A stretch of 64,000 nucleotides of DNA from Mannheimia granulomatis (GCF_013377255.1 NZ_CP016614.1:618001-682000); one strand, 5' to 3'. Counted from the first letter of the stretch, positions 8,140-16,461 are shown. Made by a program: numbers and translations. The notes: generated from the letters alone by a model not told the origin.

Positions 8140-9114
8140 ATGCAAGATTTTATAGACAAAGCCAATCAATATGGGCGAGCGAAACGTCCTTTTTTCTTCT
8201 TAATTGATTTTGAGCAGGAAAAGCCGCTTATTTTTCCGCTCGAAGAGGCTCATACAAGCGGTCTTTTTTTTGAGTTTTTTTGCAAATCGAATTCAGAAAA
8301 AACCTTTGAAAAAGTGGCTAAATCTTTTGAATTTTTAGTAAATCCAATTACTTTTGCTGAATATCAAGCAGGCTTTGAATTAGTTAAGAAAGAAATTCAA
8401 GCCGGTAATAGCTATTTGCTGAATTTAAGCTATCCAACAGCCATTGAAACCAATTATTCATTAGCGGAGATTTTTACAAGTAGCAAGGCAAAATATAAAT
8501 GTTATCTGCAAGATCAATTTGTCTGCTTCTCGCCTGAATGCTTTGTGCGAATTGAGCAGAACCGCATTTTTTCTTACCCGATGAAAGGAACGATTAATGC
8601 GAGCGAAGAAAATGCTGAGCAGAAATTAATGGATTCTGAAAAAGAGTTTACCGAACATAATACTATTGTAGATTTGATCCGGAACGATCTCGCCTTAGTT
8701 GCTAAAAATATTGAGGTTACAAAATATCGTTATGCGGAGAAGGTACACACCCATCGCGGGGCGATTTTGCAGACAAGTTCCGAGATCTGTGGTGAACTTG
8801 CTGAAAATTGGCAAGAAAATATAGGAGCAATTTTAGCTGCTTTATTACCAGCCGGCTCAATTAGTGGAGCGCCAAAAGAGAAAACGGTTTCCATTATTCA
8901 GCAGGCAGAACGAGGCAAGCGTGGGTACTACACGGGTATTTTCGGCTATTTTGACGGCGAAAGTTTAGAAAGTGCGGTGGCAATTCGTTACATTGAGCAA
9001 ACCGAAAACGGTTTAGTGTTTCGCAGTGGCGGCGGTATTACCTCACAAAGCGTGTTGGAACAGGAATATAACGAAATTTTAGAGAAAGTCTATGTGCCGA
9101 TTTCCGCTGTTTGA
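8140..9114 (+). CDS. pabB: Aminodeoxychorismate synthase component I
   Basis: A 324-residue chorismate-binding enzyme that aminates chorismate, with PabA as glutaminase. Core motifs are PMKGTI near residue 147, IVDLIRNDL near 180, GSISGAPKEKT near 246 and YTGIFGYF near 268. It lacks much of the N-terminal domain of the 453-residue E. coli PabB, a short form I believe also occurs in Haemophilus. The ATG at 8140 is chosen over 8047 because the latter would run through the rmuC start. pabC overlaps its 3' end by 23 bases, implying translational coupling. Confidence 0.88.
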   Translation: MQDFIDKANQYGRAKRPFFFLIDFEQEKPLIFPLEEAHTSGLFFEFFCKSNSEKTFEKVAKSFEFLVNPITFAEYQAGFELVKKEIQAGNSYLLNLSYPTAIETNYSLAEIFTSSKAKYKCYLQDQFVCFSPECFVRIEQNRIFSYPMKGTINASEENAEQKLMDSEKEFTEHNTIVDLIRNDLALVAKNIEVTKYRYAEKVHTHRGAILQTSSEICGELAENWQENIGAILAALLPAGSISGAPKEKTVSIIQQAERGKRGYYTGIFGYFDGESLESAVAIRYIEQTENGLVFRSGGGITSQSVLEQEYNEILEKVYVPISAV

Positions 9115-9712
9115 AACCCTCTCGATTATTGACGGGCAGATTCAAAATTTGCCCTATCATCAACAACGCTTTGAGCAAGCGGTCAGCGCCTTTTTCGGAC
9201 GTAAGCCAACTTTTTCGTTAGCCCAAATTTTGCATATTCCAACAGAATTTCAACACGGGAAAATACGTTGCCGTATTGATTACAACGCCGAGCAGTTTGA
9301 GGTGAAATTTTTTCCTTATGACCCGAAACAGATTCAACAATTCCGCTGTGTGGAAGTGGAAAATTGGGACTACAGCTTGAAATACAGCGATCGCAAGCGG
9401 TTTGATTTGCTCAATATTTTGCAAAATGAAGAGGTGATTATTATCAACAATGGTAATGTAAGCGATTGTTCTATCGGTAATTTGCTCTTCTTGAAGCAAG
9501 GTATTTGGTATAGCCCTGCAAATTATTTGCTCAAAGGTACACAGTTAACCCGATTGCTTGAACAACAAAAAGTGGTTTTAACACAAATTAAAAAAGCCGA
9601 TTTGCCACTTTATGAAAAGGTGATGCTGATTAATGCCTTAAATCCGTTTGATGAAGAAAGGGCATTGGCAATTTCTCAAATTGATTTTTGTGATGTAGAT
9701 CGAAATTCGTAA
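9092..9712 (+). CDS. pabC: Aminotransferase class IV, probable aminodeoxychorismate lyase
   Basis: A 206-residue fold-type IV PLP enzyme, expected to split 4-amino-4-deoxychorismate into p-aminobenzoate and pyruvate. It opens with FPLFETLSIIDGQIQNLPYHQQRF, has the probable PLP lysine in SLKYSDRKR near residue 94-102, and the phosphate-binding SDCSIGNLLF near 138. It is about 60 residues shorter than E. coli PabC (269), chiefly near the C-terminus, so activity is inferred from context: it overlaps pabB by 23 bases in another frame. Confidence 0.78.
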   Translation: MCRFPLFETLSIIDGQIQNLPYHQQRFEQAVSAFFGRKPTFSLAQILHIPTEFQHGKIRCRIDYNAEQFEVKFFPYDPKQIQQFRCVEVENWDYSLKYSDRKRFDLLNILQNEEVIIINNGNVSDCSIGNLLFLKQGIWYSPANYLLKGTQLTRLLEQQKVVLTQIKKADLPLYEKVMLINALNPFDEERALAISQIDFCDVDRNS

Positions 9713-9721
9713 AAAAAGTGC

Positions 9722-9749
9722 TTGAAACTGTATAAATAAACACTATAAT
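9722..9749 (+). promoter_or_regulatory. recA promoter
   Basis: TTGAAA (9722-9727), a 16-bp spacer and a perfect TATAAT (9744-9749) lie 65 bases before the recA start. The match to the sigma-70 consensus is very good, and the SOS box lies inside the spacer. Confidence 0.85.
9728..9743 (+). promoter_or_regulatory. LexA (SOS) box of recA
   Basis: CTGT-ATAAATAA-ACAC fits the CTGT-N8-ACAG operator with one mismatch and occupies the promoter spacer, where LexA would block RNA polymerase. This predicts DNA-damage induction of recA. Confidence 0.85.
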
Positions 9750-9813
9750 AATGCGCAGTTATTTTTGGCGGCTTAGGGCTGCTTTAACCCAATAATCGTA
9801 TAAAGGATAAATT

Positions 9814-10926
9814 ATGGCGGTAGATAAAAAAAACCAAAAGAATGCGGCAGTAAAGCAAACTGATCCGGATCAAAAGGAAAAGGCGTTAGCAGCAGCCTTA
9901 GCCCAAATTGAAAAGCAATTTGGTAAAGGATCAATTATGCGCTTGGGTGATACTCAAGCACTGGATATTGAAGCAGTTTCAACCGGTTCTATTGGGTTAG
10001 ATGCCGCACTTGGCATTGGTGGATTACCGATGGGGCGTATTGTTGAAATTTATGGCCCGGAATCTTCAGGTAAAACCACACTAACGTTATCTGTTGTAGC
10101 TGAAGCACAAAAAACGGGAAAAACTTGTGCTTTTATTGATGCAGAACACGCGCTAGATCCTATTTATGCACGTAAATTAGGGGTAGATACTGACGCTTTA
10201 TTAATTTCTCAGCCGGATAACGGGGAACAAGCCTTGGAAATTTGTGATGCACTAGTACGTTCCGGTGCAGTTGATGTGATTATTGTAGACTCTGTGGCAG
10301 CACTTACGCCAAAAGCTGAAATTGAAGGCGATATGGGTGATTCGCACATGGGATTGCAGGCTCGTTTAATGTCTCAAGCATTACGTAAATTAACGGCTAA
10401 TATTAAAGCAACTAACTGTTTGGTTGTGTTTATCAACCAAATCCGTATGAAAATCGGTGTAATGTTTGGTAACCCTGAAACCACCACAGGCGGTAATGCA
10501 CTTAAATTCTATGCTTCTGTTCGTTTAGATATCCGCCGCAGCGGTGTGGTAAAAGATGGTGATGAAGTGATTGGTAGTGAAACCAAAGTGAAAGTAGTTA
10601 AAAACAAGGTTGCTCCGCCATTCCGCGAAGTCCAATTCGATATTATGTACGGTGAGGGTATCTCGCGTATGAATGAATTATTAATTCTTGCTGAAGCAAA
10701 TGGTTTTATTAAAAAGGCCGGTGCATGGTTTTCCTATGACGGCGATAAAATCGGTCAAGGTAAAAATAATGCGATTAAATGGCTAAAAGAGCATCCTGAA
10801 GTAGCAGAGAAAATTGAGCAGGAAATTCGTGCTTCATTAATTAGCTCGCCAAATTTAACTGCAAGTAAATCAGATGCTGAAGACAGTGCAGATATTGATG
10901 AAGAATTTAATGACGAAGAACTATAA
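9814..10926 (+). CDS. recA: Recombinase RecA
   Basis: RecA drives homologous strand exchange and LexA self-cleavage. The 370-residue protein has the KQFGKGSIMRLGD start of the core domain, Walker A GPESSGKTT near residue 83, Walker B VIIVDSVAAL near 157 and loop region NQIRMKIGVMFGNPETTTGG near 210-229. The C-terminal tail is acidic (DAEDSADIDEEFNDEEL), as usual. AAGGATAAATT provides the ribosome site. A LexA-regulated promoter precedes it and an intrinsic terminator follows. In naturally competent Pasteurellaceae RecA also processes DNA taken up through USS recognition. Confidence 0.99.
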   Translation: MAVDKKNQKNAAVKQTDPDQKEKALAAALAQIEKQFGKGSIMRLGDTQALDIEAVSTGSIGLDAALGIGGLPMGRIVEIYGPESSGKTTLTLSVVAEAQKTGKTCAFIDAEHALDPIYARKLGVDTDALLISQPDNGEQALEICDALVRSGAVDVIIVDSVAALTPKAEIEGDMGDSHMGLQARLMSQALRKLTANIKATNCLVVFINQIRMKIGVMFGNPETTTGGNALKFYASVRLDIRRSGVVKDGDEVIGSETKVKVVKNKVAPPFREVQFDIMYGEGISRMNELLILAEANGFIKKAGAWFSYDGDKIGQGKNNAIKWLKEHPEVAEKIEQEIRASLISSPNLTASKSDAEDSADIDEEFNDEEL

Positions 10927-10941
10927 TTAATTAAAATAAGT

Positions 10942-10977
10942 GCGGTTTCCTCTTAATGTGGAAATCGCATTTTTATT
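10942..10977 (+). terminator. recA terminator / attenuator before recX
   Basis: GCGGTTTCC (10942-10950) pairs with GGAAATCGC (10960-10968), with one G-T wobble, and is followed by ATTTTTATTT. It limits transcription into recX, the known pattern for recA-recX pairs. An ATG at 10956 falls in the loop of this hairpin, which argues against that ATG as the recX start. Confidence 0.75.
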
Positions 10978-10985
10978 TAGACAAT

Positions 10986-11462
10986 ATGACGATATCAGAA
11001 ACTACAGCTAAAACAAATAAGTATACAGCAGTAAATTATCTGCTATATTTACTTTCCAAACGGGATTATAGCGAGAATGAGCTCAGACAAAAGCTAAAGC
11101 AGAAAGAATATTCGCTGGAAGAAATTGATGAAGCACTTGCAAAAGCTCAAGCAAATCGTTGGCAAAGTGATGAACGTTTTTGTGTGACTTTCATTCGTTA
11201 CCGCTCATCGCAAGGCATTGGACCTCGACGTTTAAAGCAAGAATTAAAGCTAAAAGGTATCAAAGATTGGTTAATCAACCAAGAATTAGAAAATGCAGAG
11301 GTTGATTGGTTTGCATTGGCTGAGCAAATTTTTGAGAAAAAACGACCGCTTGAGAGGGATCTCAAAGCCAAGCAAAAAATGTGGCGATTTATGGTTAGCC
11401 GAGGTTTTTACAACGATCATTTTAGCCATTTAATGGATATTGATTACAATGAATATGAATAA
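10986..11462 (+). CDS. recX: Regulatory protein RecX
   Basis: RecX binds RecA filaments and limits their extension. This 158-residue protein consists of the three-helix repeats typical of the family: YLLYLLSKRDYSENELRQKLKQK near the N-terminus and FIRYRSSQGIGPRRLKQELKLKGI in the middle. I use the ATG at 10986 rather than 10956 because the earlier one lies in the recA terminator loop. The ribosome site is poor either way, consistent with low expression relative to recA. Its last codons overlap the yqfB start. Confidence 0.88.
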   Translation: MTISETTAKTNKYTAVNYLLYLLSKRDYSENELRQKLKQKEYSLEEIDEALAKAQANRWQSDERFCVTFIRYRSSQGIGPRRLKQELKLKGIKDWLINQELENAEVDWFALAEQIFEKKRPLERDLKAKQKMWRFMVSRGFYNDHFSHLMDIDYNEYE

Positions 11463-11760
11463 AATTACTTTTTTTAGCCGATTTGAAACAGATATTTTAA
11501 GTGGTAAAAAAACCATTACGATTCGAGATAAAGCGGAGTCCTACTTTCGTCCGAATCAAGAGTTAGATGTTTTTACTAATGAAACAGATCGCTTTTTTGC
11601 ACGTATTAAAGTGCTTTCCGTCACGCCGATTAACTATGATGAACTCAATGAACAGCATGCTTTGCAAGAAAATATGAGCTTGGAACAACTTAAAGAAGTA
11701 ATTCGAGCAATTTATCCAAACGATAATGAATTTTTTATGATTCACTACCAACTTATTTAA
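11449..11760 (+). CDS. yqfB: ASCH-domain N4-acetylcytidine amidohydrolase (YqfB family)
   Basis: A 103-residue stand-alone ASCH protein. The E. coli homologue YqfB, also 103 residues, hydrolyses N4-acetylcytidine to cytidine. The sequence opens ITFFSRFETDILSGKKTITIRD, which carries the conserved Lys and Thr of the G-x-K-T-x-T motif, and later has HALQENMSLEQLK and IYPNDNEFFMI, closely matching YqfB. The ATG at 11449 gives the YqfB length; ATG 11455 is possible. It overlaps the recX stop by 14 bases, so translation is probably coupled. A second, larger ASCH domain is fused to PrmC in this window. Confidence 0.9.
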   Translation: MNMNKITFFSRFETDILSGKKTITIRDKAESYFRPNQELDVFTNETDRFFARIKVLSVTPINYDELNEQHALQENMSLEQLKEVIRAIYPNDNEFFMIHYQLI

Positions 11761-11777
11761 GTTTTTATTGTTTGTGA

Positions 11778-12323
11778 ATGAAAAATATGGCACTTTTTAA
11801 ATCTACTAAACAGACGGAAAAATGCCCGGAGTGTGGTTCTGCTTTGCAACTGAAACAGGGTAAAAAAGGGCTTTTTTTAGGCTGTTCGTCTTACCCTGAA
11901 TGCGATTATATTAAACCTTTACATCACGCCAGCCATATTATCAAAGAGTTAGACGAACTTTGCCCCGAATGCGCTGGAAAGCTGCAGTTAAAACAAGGTA
12001 ACTATGGTATTTTTATTGGTTGTAGCAATTATCCGGAATGTCACTTTATTGTGCAAGAAGAGAGTGAAGTTGAAGAAGAATTAGATTGTCCGGAGTGTAA
12101 AACGCATAAATTAGTGGCAAGACGAGGGCGTTTTGGAAAAACATTTTATGGTTGTGCCGGCTTTCCCGAATGTAAATTTACGCTAGCGAGCAAACCGATT
12201 AAACAGCAATGTAGCGAATGCGGTTGCGAATTAGCTATTATCAAAAAAGTACGTGGTAAACAAATCTATATTTGCGCTAATAAAGAGTGCTTGCATCAAA
12301 CAGAAATAAAACCTAATGAATAA
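11778..12323 (+). CDS. Topoisomerase-type C4 zinc-finger protein (YrdD-like)
   Basis: A 181-residue protein of repeated Cys4 zinc ribbons like those at the C-terminus of topoisomerase I. Units CPECGSALQLKQGKKG...CSSYPEC, CPECAGKLQLKQGNYG...CSNYPEC and CPECKTHKLVARRG...CAGFPEC are followed by a fourth, divergent CSECGCEL...CANKEC. The E. coli homologue YrdD lies next to tsaC and aroE, as here. DNA or RNA binding is inferred; no catalytic part is present. It overlaps tsaC by 8 bases. Confidence 0.9.
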   Translation: MKNMALFKSTKQTEKCPECGSALQLKQGKKGLFLGCSSYPECDYIKPLHHASHIIKELDELCPECAGKLQLKQGNYGIFIGCSNYPECHFIVQEESEVEEELDCPECKTHKLVARRGRFGKTFYGCAGFPECKFTLASKPIKQQCSECGCELAIIKKVRGKQIYICANKECLHQTEIKPNE

Positions 12324-12870
12324 TTTTTTAGACATTGTTAATCAATTAAAACAAGAAGAAGTTGTTGCTTACCCAACAGAGGCAGTATTTGGTTTAGGCT
12401 GCAATCCGCAAAGTGAAAAAGCGGTTCGAAAATTACTGCAGCTTAAACAACGCCCGGAGGAAAAAGGGCTTATTTTACTGGCTTCTAACTTAAGTTATTT
12501 ATTACCTTACATTGATGAGAGCAAAATGAATGAATCTGCTTGGCAGCAATTAGTTCAGGTTGGGGAGCAAGCGATAACTTGGGTTGTGCCGGCAAAGGAA
12601 AGTGTGCCGGCTTATTTACGAGGAAAATTTGATTCTATTGCAGTACGCCTATGCAATCTTCCTGCAGTTGTTGAATTATGTGAAGCAACCGGTTTTGCAC
12701 TCACTTCTACCAGTGCTAATTTGAGCGGACTTCCTCCATGTAGAACGGCTTTAGAGGTAAAAAAGCAATTTGGTGATGCGTTTCCGGTATTAAATGCCCC
12801 AACTTTTGAAAGAGAAAACCCCTCTGAAATTCGAGATATATTTAGCCAACAGATTTTTAGACAAGGATAA
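12316..12870 (+). CDS. tsaC: Threonylcarbamoyl-AMP synthase
   Basis: TsaC makes threonylcarbamoyl-adenylate from threonine, bicarbonate and ATP for the t6A37 modification of ANN-decoding tRNAs. The 184-residue single-domain form has YPTEAVFGLGCNP near residue 18, KQRPEEKGLILLAS near 44, VPAYLRGKFDSIAVRLC near 95 and TSTSANLSGLPP near 130. This is the short TsaC form, not the longer Sua5. It starts inside the yrdD 3' end and is followed by aroE 3 bases later. Confidence 0.95.
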   Translation: MNNFLDIVNQLKQEEVVAYPTEAVFGLGCNPQSEKAVRKLLQLKQRPEEKGLILLASNLSYLLPYIDESKMNESAWQQLVQVGEQAITWVVPAKESVPAYLRGKFDSIAVRLCNLPAVVELCEATGFALTSTSANLSGLPPCRTALEVKKQFGDAFPVLNAPTFERENPSEIRDIFSQQIFRQG

Positions 12871-12873
12871 CCA

Positions 12874-13698
12874 ATGAACCAATATGCTGTATGGGGGAAC
12901 CCGATTGCACAGAGTAAATCGCCTCGTATTCATCAATTATTTGGCTTACAAACCAAAAAAAATATCGAATATTTAGCGAAATTGGGCGATGAAATTGAGT
13001 TTGAGCAACAGCTAAAAGTATTTTTTGCTCAAGGTGCGAAAGGTTGCAACATTACTGCACCTTTTAAAGAACGAGCCTTTAAATTAGCTGATGAACATAG
13101 TGAAAGCTGCCTATTAGCTGAGGCGTGTAATACCTTAAAACGATTAGAAGATGGTCGATTATATGCTGATAATACCGATGGAGAAGGTTTAGCATCAGAT
13201 TTGGAGCGACTAGGTTGGTTACAATCAGGGCAGAAAACCTTAATACTAGGCGCAGGTGGGGCGACTAAAGGGGTGTTATTACCGCTACTCAAAGCCGGCT
13301 TAGATATCACACTTTATAATCGAACCCATGATAAAGCGGTTATTTTAGTCGAAAAATTTGCAAAATTTGGCAAAATTCAGACCGCTTGTTTTGAGCAGCT
13401 AGAAAACCAAACGTTTGACTTAATTATTAATGCGACTTCACTTGGTTTACAGGGAGGATTTGTGGAGTTACCGCCTGCTTTACTCACTTCGGCGAAAATT
13501 TATGATATGCAATATGCGCTAGATATGTGGACTCCTTTCCTCAATTATGCTAGAAGCTGTGGTGCTACACAGTGCCAAGACGGTTTAGGGATGTTAGTCG
13601 GGCAGGCAGCTTTTGCGTTTGCGTTATGGGAGGATAAATTCCCTGATGTTGAACCGGTTCTTACGCAACTAAAAGATGAAATGCAAACTGGAAAATAA
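12874..13698 (+). CDS. aroE: Shikimate dehydrogenase (NADP+)
   Basis: AroE reduces 3-dehydroshikimate to shikimate in aromatic amino acid and chorismate synthesis, the pathway feeding pabABC in this window. At 274 residues it is normal length. It has the substrate-binding SKSPRIHQLF near residue 14, the catalytic Lys in NITAPFKERA near 57-66, the nucleotide-binding GAGGATKGVLLPL near 128 and NATSLGL near 188. The gene follows tsaC by 3 bases in the conserved yrdD-tsaC-aroE order. Confidence 0.97.
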   Translation: MNQYAVWGNPIAQSKSPRIHQLFGLQTKKNIEYLAKLGDEIEFEQQLKVFFAQGAKGCNITAPFKERAFKLADEHSESCLLAEACNTLKRLEDGRLYADNTDGEGLASDLERLGWLQSGQKTLILGAGGATKGVLLPLLKAGLDITLYNRTHDKAVILVEKFAKFGKIQTACFEQLENQTFDLIINATSLGLQGGFVELPPALLTSAKIYDMQYALDMWTPFLNYARSCGATQCQDGLGMLVGQAAFAFALWEDKFPDVEPVLTQLKDEMQTGK

Positions 13699-13803
13699 CC
13701 AAAGATAACTTATTATTTTATAAACAAAAAATGTTAGATTTACATCAAAATGATGAATATCTACTCAAGCGAATCAAAAAATCATTTTTTTTTGAAAAAG
13801 TAT

Positions 13804-13832
13804 TTGACGAGAAGCTCTAAAATCAGCATAAT
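13804..13832 (+). promoter_or_regulatory. Promoter of the tRNA cluster
   Basis: TTGACG, a 17-bp spacer and CATAAT stand 33 bases before the first tRNA. The sequence after the -10 (GCACACCG) is GC-rich, like the stringent-control discriminator of stable-RNA promoters. Confidence 0.75.
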
Positions 13833-13864
13833 GCACACCGTTGACCGATATGGTGAACGCAAAT

Positions 13865-13941
13865 GGCTACATAGCTCAGCTGGTTAGAGCACAACACTCA
13901 TAATGTTGGGGTCGCAAGTTCGAATCTCGCTGTAGCCACCA
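13865..13941 (+). tRNA. tRNA-Met (elongator, CAT)
   Basis: A 77-nt cloverleaf with acceptor GGCTACA/TGTAGCC, D-arm sequence AGCTCAGCTGGTTAGAGC, anticodon loop CTCATAA (CAT), T-arm GTTCGAATC and encoded CCA. It matches the elongator Met tRNA of enterobacteria rather than the initiator, since the first acceptor pair is matched. Confidence 0.95.
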
Positions 13942-13943
13942 TT

Positions 13944-14028
13944 GCGGGACTGGCGAAATTGGTAGACGCACCAGATTTAGGTTCTGGCGCCGCGAGGTGT
14001 GTGGGTTCAAGTCCCTCGTCCCGCACCA
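13944..14028 (+). tRNA. tRNA-Leu (TAG)
   Basis: An 85-nt class II tRNA with acceptor GCGGGAC/GTCCCGC, long variable arm, anticodon TAG in GATTTAGGTTC, T-arm GGTTCAAGTCC and encoded CCA. It starts 2 bases after the Met tRNA. Confidence 0.95.
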
Positions 14029-14052
14029 TTTATCGATTAACAAAATTAGTGT

Positions 14053-14127
14053 TGGGGTATCGCCAAGCGGTAAGGCACCGGGTTTTGATCTCGGCATCCC
14101 TAGGTTCGAATCCTAGTACCCCAGCCA
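14053..14127 (+). tRNA. tRNA-Gln (TTG), copy 1
   Basis: A 75-nt tRNA with acceptor TGGGGTA/TACCCCA, anticodon TTG in GTTTTGATC, T-arm GGTTCGAATCC and CCA encoded after the G discriminator. Confidence 0.95.
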
Positions 14128-14187
14128 CTTAATTTTCAACTTTTCAAGTCTTAATCACAAGCTAACGTTAAGTTAGTTTTTTTCTTT

Positions 14188-14262
14188 TGGGGTATCGCCA
14201 AGCGGTAAGGCACCGGGTTTTGATCTCGGCATCCCTAGGTTCGAATCCTAGTACCCCAGCCA
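14188..14262 (+). tRNA. tRNA-Gln (TTG), copy 2
   Basis: Identical to the copy at 14053 over all 75 positions, 60 bases downstream. The spacer holds a weak 5-bp hairpin (CTAAC/GTTAG) followed by a T-run. Confidence 0.95.
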
Positions 14263-14391
14263 TACTTCTCAAAGATTCTATTTTATTATTAAGTCAGTTT
14301 CTTTCTTATTAAAGATTGCTTTATTCTCTGTACGGACCTTATGATTCAAGGCATAATATAGCTAATTATTAATGTCAAAATAAGCAATAAA

Positions 14392-15030
14392 ATGAAAAAA
14401 TTCGTCGTATTAATTTCAGGAAATGGTTCTAATTTGCAAGCTATTATTGATGCCCAAAAAGCAGGCAAAATAAGCGGTCAAATTTGTGGTGTAATTTGCA
14501 ATAAAGCTGACGTATATGGTTTGGTTAGGGCAGAGCAAGCCGGTATTCCAACCTTTGTGTTTTCCCGTAAGGATTATGAAAGCAATTTAGCAATGGATTT
14601 AGCTATTGCCGAACAAATTGAAAAATTGGGATCGGAATTGATTGTACTCGCCGGCTATATGAAGATTCTCACCCCTGAATTTACGCAGCGTTTTGACGGC
14701 AAAATTTTAAATATTCACCCCTCTCTATTACCTAAATATCCGGGCTTAAACACCTATGAGAGAGCACTTGATGCGGGCGAAACTGAACACGGAATGACAA
14801 TTCATTTTGTGAACGAAGAGGTGGATGCCGGTGCAATCGTATTACAAGCCAAAGTGCCGATTTACCCTGAAGATAGTGTGGAAGAGGTACAGGCGAGAGT
14901 GGTGGAGCAAGAACATCGTTACTACCCACTCGTTGTGGAATGGTTTTGTACAAACCGCCTTGTCGCTAAAAACGGCAAAGCTTATTTAGATAGCGATGAG
15001 CTACCTTCAAATGGTTATGCTGCGGAGTAA
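14392..15030 (+). CDS. purN: Phosphoribosylglycinamide formyltransferase
   Basis: PurN transfers a formyl group from 10-formyl-tetrahydrofolate to GAR in purine synthesis. The 212-residue protein has the N-terminal VLISGNGSNLQAIIDA, the catalytic HPSLLPKYPG (Asn-His region near residues 106-117), HFVNEEVDAG near 137 and a normal C-terminus. E. coli purN follows purM; here it stands alone behind the tRNA cluster. Folate made through pabABC and folK elsewhere in the window supplies its cofactor. Confidence 0.96.
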   Translation: MKKFVVLISGNGSNLQAIIDAQKAGKISGQICGVICNKADVYGLVRAEQAGIPTFVFSRKDYESNLAMDLAIAEQIEKLGSELIVLAGYMKILTPEFTQRFDGKILNIHPSLLPKYPGLNTYERALDAGETEHGMTIHFVNEEVDAGAIVLQAKVPIYPEDSVEEVQARVVEQEHRYYPLVVEWFCTNRLVAKNGKAYLDSDELPSNGYAAE

Positions 15031-15164
15031 TTAAAAATTCTAAATGAATTAACATGCTCTGCCACAAAAACTTTGCAAACTTTCTAACAAGACAGACTGC
15101 TTGCACCCAGCTCAAATGCCGCTATCATAACCTTTGTTTTTAACCCTATTTTAGGAAAATTTTT

Positions 15165-15623
15165 ATGTCTAAATTTAAACTTATTTTACTCACTGCAACT
15201 GTTGCCGGCTTATTTGGCTGTACGCCGACTGTTCAAAAGAAATCGGCACAGGTAGGGTATTTGAAAGCAAATATCAGCCAGGCGGAATTGAATAATACCG
15301 CGAATTACAAACGCTACAATTATTACTGTAACAACCTCACTACGGGCGAAACCTCGTTTTTGGCGACCTATTTTCCGCTATCGCGTGAAAGCCGTAAGCA
15401 AGAAAATTTTGGTATTTATTTTCAGCTAGACGGTGGTAAAGCCGAGCCGTTTGATCATCTACAAAATCGCACATTAGGTGGCAATAAGTTTGAAGTGAGC
15501 TACCGTTCCTATCAACCGATTGACGGCAGCTATATTGATTTAATCGCCCGCGAGCATAGCTCGACTTACTATCGAAATCTCAACGGCACACAAGTACCTT
15601 GGTTGGAGTGCCGTCAGGGCTAA
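15165..15623 (+). CDS. Putative lipoprotein, unknown function
   Basis: A 152-residue protein with a lipoprotein signal (MSKFKLILLTATVAGLFGC; lipobox LFGC with Cys 19). The mature part is rich in Tyr and Asn and contains YYCNNLTTGETSFLATYF near residue 49 and a C-terminal WLECRQG. The two mature Cys could form a disulfide. A good ribosome site (AGGAAAATTTTT) precedes the ATG. I do not recognise the family. It is convergent with the ABC ATPase gene, with 22 bases between the stops. Confidence 0.8.
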   Translation: MSKFKLILLTATVAGLFGCTPTVQKKSAQVGYLKANISQAELNNTANYKRYNYYCNNLTTGETSFLATYFPLSRESRKQENFGIYFQLDGGKAEPFDHLQNRTLGGNKFEVSYRSYQPIDGSYIDLIAREHSSTYYRNLNGTQVPWLECRQG

Positions 15624-15645
15624 CAGCAATGGAGGCTTACCCTCC

Positions 15646-16380
15646 CTATGCCAACTTCTCAATCCTCCACATTTCCCGTTTCTCACCATCCATTTCAGCC
15701 TTAATGCCAAACGCCTTTGCAAGATTTTCAGCGTTTATGACCGCTTGCGTACTGCCGTTAGCGAGTAAATTGCCGTCTTTGAGCAGAATAATTTCATCAC
15801 AAAAACGGTAGGCAAGCGATAGGTGATGAATGACCACCACACAGGTTTGTTGCGGTGTAAGAGCTTTAAGGCGCTGCATTATGTCAATTTGGTAATAGGG
15901 GTCGAGCGCGGCAATCGGCTCATCGGCGAGCAAAATCGAGGCGTTTTTAATGCAACAACGGGCGAGATGTACTCGCGTTTTTTCACCGCCTGAGAGCTGT
16001 TGGTAAGGTTTGTCAAGCAGATGCTGAATTGAAAACTTCTCGGCGACTGACCGCACTTTCTCCTGTTCTACCTGTGTCGGAAGTGGTTTTGCCAAGCCTA
16101 GGGCAATCACTTCGTAGGCAGAAAGCTGCCACGCCACCGGCAAATTTTGGGCAAGATAAGCGAGTTTTCCGCTCCTCTGTTGAGGGCTAAGTTCGCCGAT
16201 TTTGCAATTTCCCAGCCAAATTTGACCGCTTGTAGGTGGTAAAATCCCCGCCATCGCTTTTAATAGGCTAGATTTACCCGCCCCGTTTGCCCCTAAAATG
16301 CCGATCAGTTTTCCTTGCGGCAGAACGCACGAAAGATTTTTGATGCCATAAGATAACGTGAGATCTTCAATTTTTATCAT
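15646..16380 (-). CDS. btuD: ABC transporter ATP-binding protein, vitamin B12/metallophore type
   Basis: A 244-residue ATPase of the BtuD/FecE group that powers import from the periplasm. Walker A GANGAGKSS is near residue 31, signature LSGGEKTRVHLARC near 126, Walker B ILLADEP near 149 and the switch His in VVVIHH near 180. It is the last gene of the uptake locus, 81 bases after btuC, with a palindromic repeat between. The substrate is inferred from the BtuB-like receptor and is not proven; haem or siderophore uptake is possible. Confidence 0.75.
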   Translation of the reverse strand: MIKIEDLTLSYGIKNLSCVLPQGKLIGILGANGAGKSSLLKAMAGILPPTSGQIWLGNCKIGELSPQQRSGKLAYLAQNLPVAWQLSAYEVIALGLAKPLPTQVEQEKVRSVAEKFSIQHLLDKPYQQLSGGEKTRVHLARCCIKNASILLADEPIAALDPYYQIDIMQRLKALTPQQTCVVVIHHLSLAYRFCDEIILLKDGNLLANGSTQAVINAENLAKAFGIKAEMDGEKREMWRIEKLA

Positions 16381-16388
16381 GATATTTT

Positions 16389-16454
16389 GTAGGGGAGGGT
16401 TTTAACCCTCCTGCTTCTCCAAACATTTATTTGGGAGGGTTACAACCCGCCCTT
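16389..16454. repeat. Palindromic GGGAGGGTT/AACCCTCC repeats between btuC and btuD
   Basis: Two palindromes occur in a row: GAGGGTTTTAACCCTC (16395-16410) and GGGAGGGTTACAACCCGCCC (from 16433). The same family occurs at 19037-19057 and 37807-37960, always between co-directional transporter genes. Confidence 0.7.
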
Positions 16455-16461
16455 ATGATTT

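Noticed and set aside
6435..8165. Longer rmuC start at 8165 and longer pabB start at 8047
   Set aside because: The two extensions overlap each other head to head; the internal ATGs at 8054 and 8140 leave a normal divergent promoter region and fit the proteins.
14128..14187. Terminator between the two tRNA-Gln genes
   Set aside because: The stem is only about 5 bp, and both tRNAs are probably cut from one precursor; not listed as a feature.
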